A DNA stretch of 44,313 bases. It comes from Streptococcus mitis (GTDB lineage: Bacteria; Bacillota; Bacilli; Lactobacillales; Streptococcaceae). Shown here in pieces: positions 1 to 7,073 of the stretch. Location of the stretch: contig NZ_KQ970264.1 in assembly GCF_001579045.1 (NCBI RefSeq), positions 8,614-52,926 on the forward strand, in the 5' to 3' direction. The notes beneath the pieces were generated by a model, which worked only from the letters and a program-made list of their open reading frames with translations, did no database searches and was not told where the DNA came from. Numbering within the stretch: position 1 is the first letter of the stretch; each line of letters opens with the position of its first letter. Made by a program: the position numbers and the translations under genes.

Positions 1-27
1 TTTTTTCTAATTTAATTGCTCTAAAAA

Positions 28-41
28 TGTAAACGCTGTAA
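28..41. promoter_or_regulatory. cre-like site (possible CcpA operator)
   Basis: TGTAAACGCTGTAA matches the cre consensus TGWAANCGNTNWCA at all defined positions but one (A for C at position 13). It is at the window edge, so the controlled gene is not visible. In S. pneumoniae, as I recall, the next gene leftward on the minus strand is msmK, a sugar-transporter ATPase, which would fit carbon catabolite control. The rest of 1-247 is AT-rich with no credible gene. Confidence 0.35.
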
Positions 42-140
42 CATTGATATTTAAAGGCATTTCCATGCTATATATATGCAAAGCTTGTTATACAGCTGTT
101 TTCGGCTATGCTATCTATATAGTATAAAAATTTAATATAA

Positions 141-180
141 ATAAAAAACAGATCTTACCTTTTACTTCGGAAAAATCTGT
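141..180 (-). terminator. Intrinsic terminator behind the Rpn remnant
   Basis: On the minus strand ACAGAT and ATCTGT form a 6-bp stem with a large, partly self-complementary loop, followed directly by T6. It would end transcripts coming from the Rpn gene and its remnant. Confidence 0.5.
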
Positions 181-247
181 CATTATTTTAAATGGTAGAC
201 TGCCTATCCTTACATTTTATAGACAGCGGATTGATGAAAGCTTATTA

Positions 248-349
248 TTAGGTAAAGGGATTATTCCCAAAAAATTCCAACCATAGCTTGCGAACCTTGT
301 CTTTGCTGGTTTCTCTGTATTTTTTTAATTCCAAGAATGCCATCTTGAC
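248..349 (-). pseudogene. Fragment of a second Rpn/PDDEXK transposase gene
   Basis: Minus-strand translation gives about 33 residues, beginning VKMAFLELKKYRETSKD and ending EFFGNNPFT then TAA. The intact gene next door encodes nearly the same stretch (VKMAFLELKK... EFFGNKPFT), with DNA matching 723-820 at roughly nine bases in ten. The fragment has no start and no N-terminal nuclease region and lies about 15 bp beyond the stop of the intact gene. It is best read as what is left of a tandem paralogue after deletion. Confidence 0.8.
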
Positions 350-364
350 CGTTAGTGCTAGTCT

Positions 365-1324
365 TTACAACAAGGCCTCAAACTCAACGACAGTCATACC
401 CAACTGCTGGCTAGCAACTTCTGAAGTCAGGAGACCTTGACGGACCATATCTAGGAAGGCAAAGACTCTTCCTTCAACTTTTCCACGCTCCAGTCCCTGT
501 TCAATACCACGTTCTAAACCTTGTTTAATACCTTGTTTAATACCTTCTTCTCGACCACGCTCTAAACCTTTCTCCTCAGCTTGTTCCAAGGCATAGTCCT
601 GTGCTAACAAAGCTTGTTCTTCGCGCATACGTAGTTGACTAAACATTTTCCTGTCCTCCTCGGACCAGCTCTTGTAGTCTAGCAGTTGGTCTGCTTGGCT
701 AATGACTCGCTCGGGTTGTTGAGTAAAGGGTTTATTCCCAAAAAACTCTAACCATGGTTTGCGAATACTATCTTTGCTGGTTTCTCTGTATTTTTTTAAT
801 TCCAAGAATGCCATCTTGACCAAATGGTTTTCTTGTCCATTATTGGTTATGGTTAAGACCTCACCTGTCGTGTCCTCACGCATACTAAAGCTATGAAAAG
901 CTAAATCATCTGAGAAATAATTGCTGTCCACGATAGCAATAGCATATACTGGTGCAATATGTTTGTAACTTTGGTGTGTGTCACCTTCTCGTTGGCGAAT
1001 TTTTTCTAGGTTTTGATTAACCTGACTGCACAGATACGCCCACAGGCGATTAATGAAAAAATTCTGATGATGAACTTGAATCTCAATGATTACTTGGGTT
1101 CCATTATCCAACTCCGCCAAGACATCTATGCTAGTATAGAAATCCTGCGCCGAGTAGGGTAGAGAAGGCAAGACATGAATATTGCTCCCTTCCAAAATGG
1201 TTACATTTTTGGCTGGTAAATCCAGCATATCGCGAATAAATTGACAAGTGATCTCTGGATTGCTAAAGATTTTCTTAGCAACCAAGTCATTGGTTGGGCT
1301 AATGCCCGGATGACGTAAGGTCAT
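365..1324 (-). CDS. Rpn family recombination-promoting nuclease / PDDEXK transposase-like protein
   Basis: A 319-residue protein of the Rpn (PD-(D/E)XK, transposase_31/PDDEXK_2) family. It opens with the typical LRHPGISPTNDLVAKKIFSN region and has the nuclease core, including DVLAELDNGTQVIIEIQVHH, where the D, ExE/Q pattern supplies metal ligands. The C-terminus holds charged EKGLERGREEG / IKQG / LERG repeats typical of this family. Family members cut DNA and promote RecA-independent recombination; the cellular role here is unknown. A longer reading frame begins at 1351, but the ATG at 1324 has AAAGGAGA about 7 nt upstream and is chosen. It is monocistronic, with a broken copy of its own 3' half directly downstream. 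Confidence 0.85.
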   Translation of the reverse strand: MTLRHPGISPTNDLVAKKIFSNPEITCQFIRDMLDLPAKNVTILEGSNIHVLPSLPYSAQDFYTSIDVLAELDNGTQVIIEIQVHHQNFFINRLWAYLCSQVNQNLEKIRQREGDTHQSYKHIAPVYAIAIVDSNYFSDDLAFHSFSMREDTTGEVLTITNNGQENHLVKMAFLELKKYRETSKDSIRKPWLEFFGNKPFTQQPERVISQADQLLDYKSWSEEDRKMFSQLRMREEQALLAQDYALEQAEEKGLERGREEGIKQGIKQGLERGIEQGLERGKVEGRVFAFLDMVRQGLLTSEVASQQLGMTVVEFEALL

Positions 1325-1502
1325 ATTTGCTCTCCTTTCATTATAGCACATTTTTTAATCTAATTTACTAGATTTGATGCTTCTATCTATTTATTCGGAA
1401 AAAAGGAAAAAATAGAAAGAGTAGAGAAAATTAGGAGAAATTTCAAACTATATTATTTATCTGAAAGTGAAAGGCATCCACTATAGATATTATAACCCTG
1501 AT

Positions 1503-1536
1503 AAAAAACAAAAGAGCTAGCCTAAGCTAACTCTTA
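1503..1536 (-). terminator. Terminator of tRNA-Leu
   Basis: On the minus strand AAGAGTTAGC and GCTAGCTCTT form a strong hairpin with a 4-nt loop, followed by a T-rich run. It starts about 6 nt beyond the mature tRNA 3' end. Confidence 0.8.
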
Positions 1537-1541
1537 TCCTA

Positions 1542-1627
1542 TGCGGAGAGAGGGACTTGAACCCTCACGACCTAAAGCGGTCACAGGATCCTTAGTCCTG
1601 CGCGTCTGCCAATTCCGCCATCCCCGC
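1542..1627 (-). tRNA. tRNA-Leu (anticodon AAG)
   Basis: An 86-nt class II tRNA with a long variable arm. The acceptor stem GCGGGGA pairs with TCTCCGC (one G-T), with discriminator A. The anticodon stem is CAGGA/TCCTG around loop C-T-AAG-G-A, giving anticodon AAG, which reads CUU leucine codons. The T loop GTTCAAGTC is canonical. CCA is not encoded. It has its own promoter and terminator. Confidence 0.95.
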
Positions 1628-1642
1628 GTCGATTACTTTACT

Positions 1643-1671
1643 AGTATATCAACTTTTGGGATGCTTGTCAA
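1643..1671 (-). promoter_or_regulatory. Promoter of tRNA-Leu
   Basis: TTGACA at 1666-1671, 17-bp spacer, TATACT at 1643-1648 with an upstream TGA (extended -10). Predicted start about 9 nt before the tRNA 5' end. No terminator is visible between pncA and this promoter, so codY-pncA transcripts may also read into the tRNA. Confidence 0.85.
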
Positions 1672-1706
1672 CACTTTTTTCAAAATTTTTCATTTCATCA
1701 ACCAAA

Positions 1707-2282
1707 TTACTCAGAAAGTTCATTTAGATTTTCATCTACTAACTTAGCTCCAAGTGTATTTTTGAAATGACCTAGGGCAAATTGGTGATTTTCAGGCCAG
1801 ATGGAAGCAACAGCTGGTTGAACAATCTCGATATCATATCCTAGATTATAGGCATCTATAGCTGTATGCAGGACACAGATATCCGTCAAGACACCTGTTA
1901 AGATAACGGTAGACACTCTCCGCTCTCTCAAACGGATATCCAGGTCAGTCCCTGAAAAAGCTGAGTAATGGCGTTTATCCATCCAAAAGACACGACTGTC
2001 TGAAGCATGCTCTTGATAAAAGATCCCCAAATCTCCGTATAAATTGCGTCCACTAGTCCCAATCAAATTGTGAGGAGGAAACAGCTTGCTTTCTGGATGA
2101 AAACAATCATTTTCCTCGTGCGCATCAATAGTAAAGAAGATGTAATCCCCTCGTTCAAAAGCTAATCGAGTCACCTTGCTAATAGCTTCTGAAATTGCCT
2201 GAGCTGGAGCCCCTGCTGTCAATTTACCACTATCAGCAACAAAATCTTCCGTATAGTCAATCGAAATCAAAGCCTTAGTCAT
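1707..2282 (-). CDS. pncA: Nicotinamidase-like cysteine hydrolase (isochorismatase fold)
   Basis: A 191-residue cytoplasmic enzyme of the isochorismatase-like superfamily, most likely hydrolysing nicotinamide to nicotinate and ammonia for NAD salvage. The catalytic triad is visible: Asp9 (ISIDYTEDF), Lys103 (MDKRHYSAF) and Cys136 (GVLTDICVLHTA). Asp53 and His55 in FTIDAHEEN fit the metal-site region. The start overlaps the codY stop by one base (TAATG), indicating translational coupling. The pairing with codY is the same in pneumococcus as I recall it. Substrate is inferred from family; other amidases share this fold. Confidence 0.85.
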   Translation of the reverse strand: MTKALISIDYTEDFVADSGKLTAGAPAQAISEAISKVTRLAFERGDYIFFTIDAHEENDCFHPESKLFPPHNLIGTSGRNLYGDLGIFYQEHASDSRVFWMDKRHYSAFSGTDLDIRLRERRVSTVILTGVLTDICVLHTAIDAYNLGYDIEIVQPAVASIWPENHQFALGHFKNTLGAKLVDENLNELSE

Positions 2283-3070
2283 TAGTAATCTCTTTTCTTC
2301 ACTTCTTCAAAAATATCTGAAATCAAGACCTTAAGATAGGTTCCCTTCATTCCAAGCGAGCGACTTTCAATAATCCCAGCGGACTCAAGTTTACGAAGGG
2401 CATTGACAATCACAGAGCGGGTAATTCCGATACGGTCTGCGATTACAGACGCAGTTAACTGCCCTTCATTTCCATTTAATTCTCCTAAAATTGCTGAAAC
2501 AGCACGGAGTTCGGAATAAGACAGAGTATTAACCGCCATGGTAACAGCAGTACGGCGACGGATATTTTTCTCATCTTCTTCACGCTGGAAGTTGAGGAGT
2601 TGAATCCCAACCACGGTACTGGCAATCTCAACAAGAATCAAATCTTCATCTTCAAATTTCTTATCATTGCGCCAAATAATCAAAGAACCAAGGCGAATCC
2701 CCGATACATGAATCGGTGCAATAGTCGTCAAGCCTTCTGGAAAATCATCTCTACTCTCAACAGGAAAAATACTCATATCATGCTCAACAGGCAAGTTTGC
2801 TTCTGTTTCGTAAATCATATTAGCCCCTTGAACGTAGTCATCTGGGAAAATCTTAGTTTGGAAGAATTGCTCTACACGATCTGTATTTGTTTTATAACGC
2901 ATAAAATAGCCAAGCAGACGTCCCTTACTATTGATAATGCAGGCATTGCAATGAATAATATCCGCTAACTGACGCGTAATAGCGTTGTAAGGAAGCTCAT
3001 CCTGCAACTGCTCCTCTGAGCGCTTTAAAATTGATGTAATCTTTCTTGTTTTTTCTAATAAATGTGCCAT
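2282..3070 (-). CDS. codY: GTP/branched-chain amino acid sensing global regulator CodY
   Basis: A 262-residue protein, the usual CodY length. The N-terminal GAF domain (about 1-155) binds isoleucine, leucine and valine. The C-terminal winged helix-turn-helix is visible as [22 protein letters not shown] followed by [10 protein letters not shown]. CodY represses amino acid uptake, peptide transport and iron-uptake genes when nutrients are plentiful. RBS GAGGTG sits 5 nt before the ATG. A consensus sigma-A promoter and a CodY-type box directly upstream suggest autoregulation. It is co-transcribed with pncA. The iron-type ABC operon at 26-29.7 kb carries a weaker CodY-like box and may be a target. 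Confidence 0.97.
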   Translation of the reverse strand: MAHLLEKTRKITSILKRSEEQLQDELPYNAITRQLADIIHCNACIINSKGRLLGYFMRYKTNTDRVEQFFQTKIFPDDYVQGANMIYETEANLPVEHDMSIFPVESRDDFPEGLTTIAPIHVSGIRLGSLIIWRNDKKFEDEDLILVEIASTVVGIQLLNFQREEDEKNIRRRTAVTMAVNTLSYSELRAVSAILGELNGNEGQLTASVIADRIGITRSVIVNALRKLESAGIIESRSLGMKGTYLKVLISDIFEEVKKRDY

Positions 3071-3096
3071 TTTTCACCTCGAATTTAATCGCTATC

Positions 3097-3125
3097 ATTA
3101 TAACATAAACAGCTTGAATTTTCAA
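3097..3125 (-). promoter_or_regulatory. codY promoter
   Basis: TTGAAA at 3120-3125, 17-bp spacer, TATAAT at 3097-3102. Predicted start near 3090, about 20 nt before the codY ATG. Confidence 0.85.
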
Positions 3126-3126
3126 T

Positions 3127-3141
3127 TATTATCTGAAAATT
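3127..3141. promoter_or_regulatory. CodY box, probable autoregulatory operator
   Basis: TATTATCTGAAAATT matches the CodY consensus AATTTTCWGAAAATT at 13 of 15 positions and abuts the -35 box of the codY promoter. A further AATTTTC half site lies at 3117-3123 over the -35 itself, so CodY could cover the promoter. Confidence 0.6.
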
Positions 3142-3200
3142 GCTTATTTAATTGCAATTTGAAAAAACAAGAATATTTTTAATTAAATTGCTTTTTTCTA

Positions 3201-3229
3201 TTGACAAGCCCCCTATTTTTGTGTATTAT
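3201..3229 (+). promoter_or_regulatory. Strong orphan promoter facing a terminator
   Basis: TTGACA at 3201-3206, 17-bp spacer, TATTAT at 3224-3229. It points into the codY-cshA gap, where no open reading frame follows before the hairpin at 3294-3325. It is the basis for the small-RNA call. Confidence 0.75.
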
Positions 3230-3235
3230 AATATT

Positions 3236-3325
3236 ACAAGAAGATAATATAGCTATTTTATCTATCTTTCTTTTTCCATTCGGTCTCCTTATATAAAAAA
3301 GCGATTCATTTTGAACCGCTTTTTC
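3236..3325 (+). ncRNA. Candidate trans-acting small RNA (about 90 nt)
   Basis: A near-consensus promoter is followed after about 60 nt by a hairpin and T5, with no start codon plus RBS between. The predicted transcript has a pyrimidine-rich, apparently unpaired stretch (3266-3290) containing GGTCTCCTTAT, complementary to Shine-Dalgarno sequences such as AAGGAGA. That is a common arrangement in regulatory RNAs that block translation. Weak point: on this strand the terminator stem has an A-C mismatch that becomes a G-U pair on the opposite strand, so the hairpin may serve mainly cshA. No match to a named RNA is claimed. Confidence 0.5.
3294..3325 (-). terminator. cshA terminator, possibly bidirectional
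   Basis: On the minus strand AAAAGCGGTTC pairs with GAATCGCTTTT and a T run follows, starting right after the cshA stop. Read on the plus strand it also gives a hairpin plus T5, which would end the 3236 transcript. Confidence 0.85.
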
Positions 3326-4900
3326 TTATTTATCGCCCTTGTTACGAATCACAAAGCCTGTTTTCTTTTCGCTTGAAGTAGTGCGTGGTTTTTTATTATC
3401 CTTACGATAACGTTTTTCCTTATCAAAACGATCGTTGCCACGACTTCCTTTTTTGAAATCATCACGGCGACCACCACGACGGTTGTCTCCACGGCGATTA
3501 TCACGACGATCATCTCCACGACGATCTCCCTTAGCTTTACCACCAAAGCCATTACCTGATGGTTTAAATGGCAGTGGTTTTTCACGCGCAATCTCCACTT
3601 CTGGAAGACTATCTGGATCTTGAACAGTCAGACTCAAGATATACATTGCCAATTCTTCTGGAGTAAATTCGGCAGCTAGCTTACGAGCATCCTTACCAAA
3701 TTTCTCAAAGTTGGCACGAATGGTTTCATCTGCAAAATCACGTTCGATTTTCTTGAGAGCTACCTGTTTTTTAGCTTGGAAGGCTTCTTCTGCACTTGCA
3801 GGTTTGAGACCTTTCATGCGTTTCTTGGTCAAGTTTTCAATGATTTGGAGGTAGCCCATTTCGTTTGGAGCAACAAAGGTAATAGACTGACCTGACTTAC
3901 CAGCACGACCTGTACGACCGATACGGTGAACATAACTTTCAGGATCTTGTGGAATATCATAGTTATAGACATGGGTCACACCTGAAATATCCAAGCCACG
4001 CGCTGCAACGTCTGTCGCTACTAAAACATCGAGATTGCCATTTTTAAAGTCACGAAGGACACGCAGACGTTTGTTTTGGTCCAAATCACCATGAATTCCC
4101 TCTGCACGGAAGCCACGAATTTTCAGACCACGAGTCAATTCATCTACACGGCGTTTTGTACGACCAAATACGATAGCAAGCTCTGGTTGTTCCACATCCA
4201 TAAGACGAGTCATGGTATCAAATTTTTCTTGTTCCTTAACTCGGATATAGTATTGGTCAACCAATTCTGTTGTCAATTCCTTAGCCGCAATCTTCACATG
4301 CTCAGGTTCTTTCATAAACTGAACACCGATACGTTTGATAGCATCTGGCATAGTTGCTGAGAAAAGCAAAGTTTGACGGTTTTCAGGGACACGAGAAATG
4401 ATAGCTTCGATATCTTCAAGGAAGCCCATGTTAAGCATTTCATCCGCTTCGTCAAGGATAAGAGTTTCAATGTCTTGTAATTTCAAGGCCTTGCGTTTAA
4501 TCAAGTCCAAGAGGCGACCTGGAGTTCCCACCACGATATGGGCACCAGATTTAAGAGCCTTAATTTGCTTTTCAATGCTTGATCCGCCATATACTGAACG
4601 GACTTTGACTCCCTTACTACGACCAAAGCGGAAGAGTTCTTCTTGACTTTGGACAGCGAGTTCACGAGTTGGAGCGATGACCAAGGCTTGAATGGTCGCT
4701 TCTTCTGTACGGATTTTTTCAAGGGTAGGCAAGCCGAAGGCTGCAGTTTTTCCTGTACCAGTCTGAGCTTGACCGATAACATCCTTACCTTCTAAAGCCA
4801 AGGGAATAGTTTGTTCTTGGATTGGACTAGCTTCTACAAAACCAGCTTTTTCAATCTCTGCTAGCAAATCAGCAGACAAGTTTAATTTATTAAATTTCAC
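3326..4900 (-). CDS. cshA: DEAD-box RNA helicase (CshA-like)
   Basis: A 524-residue ATP-dependent RNA helicase that remodels structured RNA in cold-shock, ribosome assembly and mRNA decay. Motifs in order: Q motif (GFVEASPIQEQTIP, ~21-34), Walker A AQTGTGKT (~45), PTRELAVQ, DEAD (LDEADEM), SAT, then in the second RecA domain ARGLD and HRIGRTGRAG (~330). The tail after ~430 is low-complexity and very basic (repeated RRGD/RRDN/RGGRR runs), the RNA-binding extension of this subfamily. It is monocistronic with an unusually long leader containing two hairpins, as expected for a temperature-regulated helicase. cshA versus cshB is assigned from the size and the Arg-rich tail. Confidence 0.9.
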   Translation of the reverse strand: MKFNKLNLSADLLAEIEKAGFVEASPIQEQTIPLALEGKDVIGQAQTGTGKTAAFGLPTLEKIRTEEATIQALVIAPTRELAVQSQEELFRFGRSKGVKVRSVYGGSSIEKQIKALKSGAHIVVGTPGRLLDLIKRKALKLQDIETLILDEADEMLNMGFLEDIEAIISRVPENRQTLLFSATMPDAIKRIGVQFMKEPEHVKIAAKELTTELVDQYYIRVKEQEKFDTMTRLMDVEQPELAIVFGRTKRRVDELTRGLKIRGFRAEGIHGDLDQNKRLRVLRDFKNGNLDVLVATDVAARGLDISGVTHVYNYDIPQDPESYVHRIGRTGRAGKSGQSITFVAPNEMGYLQIIENLTKKRMKGLKPASAEEAFQAKKQVALKKIERDFADETIRANFEKFGKDARKLAAEFTPEELAMYILSLTVQDPDSLPEVEIAREKPLPFKPSGNGFGGKAKGDRRGDDRRDNRRGDNRRGGRRDDFKKGSRGNDRFDKEKRYRKDNKKPRTTSSEKKTGFVIRNKGDK

Positions 4901-5055
4901 GTTATTCTTCTTTCTAAAGGTGGTGCGAAGCCACCCTATAGGGCTTAGTTTATACTTTTCTTTTTATGACGTACTTTCATATACTGGATACAAAATCGTG
5001 TTGCTTCTTTTCCACAAAAGAAAAGTACTGTTTTCTTTGCAACCTATCTAGTATA
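4901..5055 (-). promoter_or_regulatory. cshA promoter and structured 5' leader
   Basis: Extended -10 TG-T-TATACT (TATACT at 5050-5055) predicts a start near 5043 and a leader of about 143 nt. The leader holds hairpin CTTTTC/GAAAAG (about 5008-5030) and hairpin GGTGG/CCACC (4920-4936), which ends just before the AGAAAGAAG ribosome site. This layout suits a temperature-responsive or self-regulated leader, but function is inferred. Confidence 0.55.
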
Positions 5056-5167
5056 ACACAAGACCAGAGCAAAAGATAGTTAAATCCGTCGATAAAGTCA
5101 TGTAAACGATTTTCCTTAGAACTTTCAGTCTAGCTTTCGACTTGCTTTTCTTTTTTCCTTTCGCCAA
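5048..5167 (-). CDS. Candidate small protein, 39 residues, basic then hydrophobic
   Basis: A TTG-start frame preceded by GGGGGTG 5 nt upstream, an almost full anti-SD match. It encodes a Lys-rich start (LAKGKKKSKSKARLK) followed by a hydrophobic, threonine/serine-containing end (IVYMTLSTDL ... FCSGLVLY). A second, overlapping frame at 5125-5187 (ATG with GAGGAG, 20 residues) competes for the same RNA. An extended -10 TGA-TATACT lies at 5201-5209. Shape resembles small membrane-active peptides, but no family is recognised. It could equally be chance coding in the upstream part of the cshA leader region. Function unknown. Confidence 0.3.
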   Translation of the reverse strand: MAKGKKKSKSKARLKVLRKIVYMTLSTDLTIFCSGLVLY

Positions 5168-5218
5168 TCGGTCACCCCCTCAATCATACTAACTCCTCTA
5201 AGTATATCAAAATTCACT

Positions 5219-5246
5219 AAAAAAGACCCAAACCAACTGGTTTAAG
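5219..5246 (-). terminator. Terminator of amtB-glnK
   Basis: On the minus strand AAACCA and TGGTTT form the stem, then GGGTC and T6. It lies 12-39 bp beyond the glnK stop. Confidence 0.7.
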
Positions 5247-5257
5247 CCTTCATTATA

Positions 5258-5599
5258 TTAAATAGCGTCTCCACCACGTTCACCAGTACGAATGCGGACA
5301 ACATCATCAATAGGAACAATAAAAATCTTCCCATCACCAACTTCTCCTGTCGCCACGGCGCTCCGAATGGCATCAACAACTTCGTCAACTGCCATATCCT
5401 TAACTACAATTTCAACCTTAACCTTAGCTAATAAGGTGGGAACAATGCGCTGTCCACGAACAAACTCTGCAAAGCCACGTTGATTACCGTATCCTAGTAC
5501 TTGCATCACAGTCATCCCTTTGGCCAAACCACTACCAGTCAAGGCATTTTTCAAATCTTCCAATTTATCCGAACGAATAATCGCTTCTATTTTTTTCAT
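5258..5599 (-). CDS. glnK: P-II nitrogen regulatory protein
   Basis: A 113-residue PII signalling protein. It is expected to bind ATP/ADP and 2-oxoglutarate and to plug the ammonium channel encoded next door. Start [17 protein letters not shown] is standard and has GGAGGA upstream; the longer frame to 5719 lies inside amtB and is rejected. The B-loop [11 protein letters not shown] (84-94) is intact. In the T-loop ([19 protein letters not shown]) the residues aligned with E. coli Tyr46 and Tyr51 are Val47 and Ile52. Uridylylation at Tyr51 is therefore impossible, and control must be by ligand binding alone. It lies 10 bp behind amtB, a classic amtB-glnK operon under a GlnR box. Confidence 0.93.
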   Translation of the reverse strand: MKKIEAIIRSDKLEDLKNALTGSGLAKGMTVMQVLGYGNQRGFAEFVRGQRIVPTLLAKVKVEIVVKDMAVDEVVDAIRSAVATGEVGDGKIFIVPIDDVVRIRTGERGGDAI

Positions 5600-5609
5600 C
5601 AGTATCCTC

Positions 5610-6845
5610 CTACGAATCCATACCCATAAAGGTTGGGTAGGCTGTTTCCTTGTGTTCACAGTCATCAAGACCAATAGCCTCATCACGGTCACTAACACGT
5701 AAAGGCATATAATGAGCAATTACTTTAATAATACCATAGGTCACAAGAGCAGACCAAATAGCTGTAAAGATAATAGCCAAGATGGTCACAATAAACAGAT
5801 GGGCCTTTCCATAAATTAAGCCAATATTGGCCTTATCTAGGGCTAAATCTGGTGTCGTAAAAATCGCAGTAGCCAAACCACCAAAGATGCCTCCGACACC
5901 ATGGCAACCAAAAGCATCCAAAGCATCATCATAGGCAAAATGCTTCTTCAAGACTGAAATAGCATAGAAACAAATCGGACTAACCATAAGACCAATTAGA
6001 ATGGCACTCCAAATTGAAACAAAACCTGCTCCAGGTGTGATGGCAACAAGTCCGGCCACTAACCCAGTCGAACCACCGACCAAAGAGGGATGACCTGTCA
6101 CATATTTTTCAAGAGCTAGCCATGAAAACATGGATGCAGCTGCTGAAACATGGGTGGTTACTAGCGCGTGAACTGCCAAGCCATTAGCAGCCAAGGCTGA
6201 TCCTGCATTGAAACCAAACCAACCAAACCATAAGAGACCCGCTCCCAATAGGACAAAAGGAACATTATGAGGACGGTGTTCTAAAATGCCAAAATCACGA
6301 CGTTTACCAACAACGATGGCCAGAACCAAAGCCGATACACCCGAGGTAATATGAACCACATCACCACCTGCGAAGTCAATTGTCCCCCATTTAGCAAGGA
6401 GCCCTTCGTCCCAAACCATATGTGCAAATGGATAGTAGACAAGAAGTAACCAAAAGACAACAAAGATGGCTAAAGGTGTAAAGCGCATCCTTCCTACCAC
6501 TGAACCCGTCAAAATCGCCACACAGATAATTGAAAACATCATCTGGAAAGCAGCAAACAGCATATCAGGAATGGTTAGACCACGGCTTGAGGCCGTTTCA
6601 GACACACCATTTAAAAAAAGGTGACTAAAATTACCGAAGAAATTCCCATGACCGCCAAAAGAAAGCGAGTAGCCAGCAACAATCCACAAGAGAGAAGCTA
6701 TAGCTAAGGGAAGAACAGACATCATCATGGTATTGATAACATTCTTACGACGTCCGAGCCCACCATAGAAGAAGGCCAAGGCCGGTGTCATCAAACAAAC
6801 CATGGCTGAACAAATCAATATAAAGGCACTACTACCTGTATCCAT
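5610..6845 (-). CDS. amtB: Ammonium transporter
   Basis: An 11-helix Amt/Mep/Rh channel, 411 residues from the chosen start, that moves ammonium across the membrane. Family marks: early [18 protein letters not shown]; Asp in [14 protein letters not shown] at the recruitment site, with the first pore histidine in VVH; the second pore histidine in [13 protein letters not shown]. The longer frame starts at 6863, but that ATG has no ribosome site. The ATG at 6845 has GGAG 7 nt upstream and yields the family-typical MDTGSSAF start. It forms an operon with glnK (10-bp gap). A promoter with an embedded GlnR palindrome lies directly upstream. Confidence 0.92.
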   Translation of the reverse strand: MDTGSSAFILICSAMVCLMTPALAFFYGGLGRRKNVINTMMMSVLPLAIASLLWIVAGYSLSFGGHGNFFGNFSHLFLNGVSETASSRGLTIPDMLFAAFQMMFSIICVAILTGSVVGRMRFTPLAIFVVFWLLLVYYPFAHMVWDEGLLAKWGTIDFAGGDVVHITSGVSALVLAIVVGKRRDFGILEHRPHNVPFVLLGAGLLWFGWFGFNAGSALAANGLAVHALVTTHVSAAASMFSWLALEKYVTGHPSLVGGSTGLVAGLVAITPGAGFVSIWSAILIGLMVSPICFYAISVLKKHFAYDDALDAFGCHGVGGIFGGLATAIFTTPDLALDKANIGLIYGKAHLFIVTILAIIFTAIWSALVTYGIIKVIAHYMPLRVSDRDEAIGLDDCEHKETAYPTFMGMDS

Positions 6846-6874
6846 GAAACCACTCCAATTCATAATTTATTTTG

Positions 6875-6891
6875 TGTTAGATAATATAACA
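6875..6891. promoter_or_regulatory. GlnR box over the amtB promoter
   Basis: TGTTA-N7-TAACA, an exact match to the GlnR/TnrA consensus TGTNA-N7-TNACA. It overlaps the -10 box of the amtB promoter (TATATT at 6883-6888), so bound GlnR should repress amtB-glnK when glutamine is plentiful. Confidence 0.8.
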
Positions 6892-6911
6892 TAAAATTAC
6901 GATAAAGACAA
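6883..6911 (-). promoter_or_regulatory. amtB-glnK promoter
   Basis: TTGTCT at 6906-6911, 17-bp spacer, TATATT at 6883-6888. The predicted start lies about 30 nt before the amtB ATG at 6845. Confidence 0.65.
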
Positions 6912-7018
6912 GTGTATTTACGGAATTTTTTGATAATTCTCTATTTTCTGACATCTTTCCTGAGAAAATGAGGCTGAAATTTCCACTATTTCATAAACTT
7001 TTTTAAAGCGTAGCAGAA

Positions 7019-7049
7019 TTGTGCAAAAGTTTTTTTCTTGTGCTAGAAT
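7019..7049 (+). promoter_or_regulatory. Promoter of the flavin disulfide reductase
   Basis: Extended -10 TGC-TAGAAT (TAGAAT at 7044-7049) with a poor -35 TTGTGC at 7019-7024 and a long 19-bp spacer. The short leader carries AGGAGG 8 nt before the ATG. Confidence 0.5.
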
Positions 7050-7073
7050 GTAATTCGAATAGGAGGAAGATAA

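Noticed and set aside
480-560. Tandem repeats in the Rpn gene considered as CRISPR
   Set aside because: Repeats are short, in frame and encode the charged C-terminal region of the family; no spacers.
1541-1747. 68-codon plus-strand frame over the tRNA
   Set aside because: It covers the tRNA-Leu gene in antisense and has no ribosome site.
2600-2968. 122-codon plus-strand frame inside codY
   Set aside because: Antisense shadow of codY with no family features or RBS.
5611-5622. TACGAAT resembling a ComX (cin) box
   Set aside because: Only a partial match, and it lies inside the amtB coding end without a downstream gene in the right place.
5600-5719. N-terminal extension of GlnK by 40 residues
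   Set aside because: The extension overlaps amtB; the internal ATG with GGAGGA gives the standard PII start.
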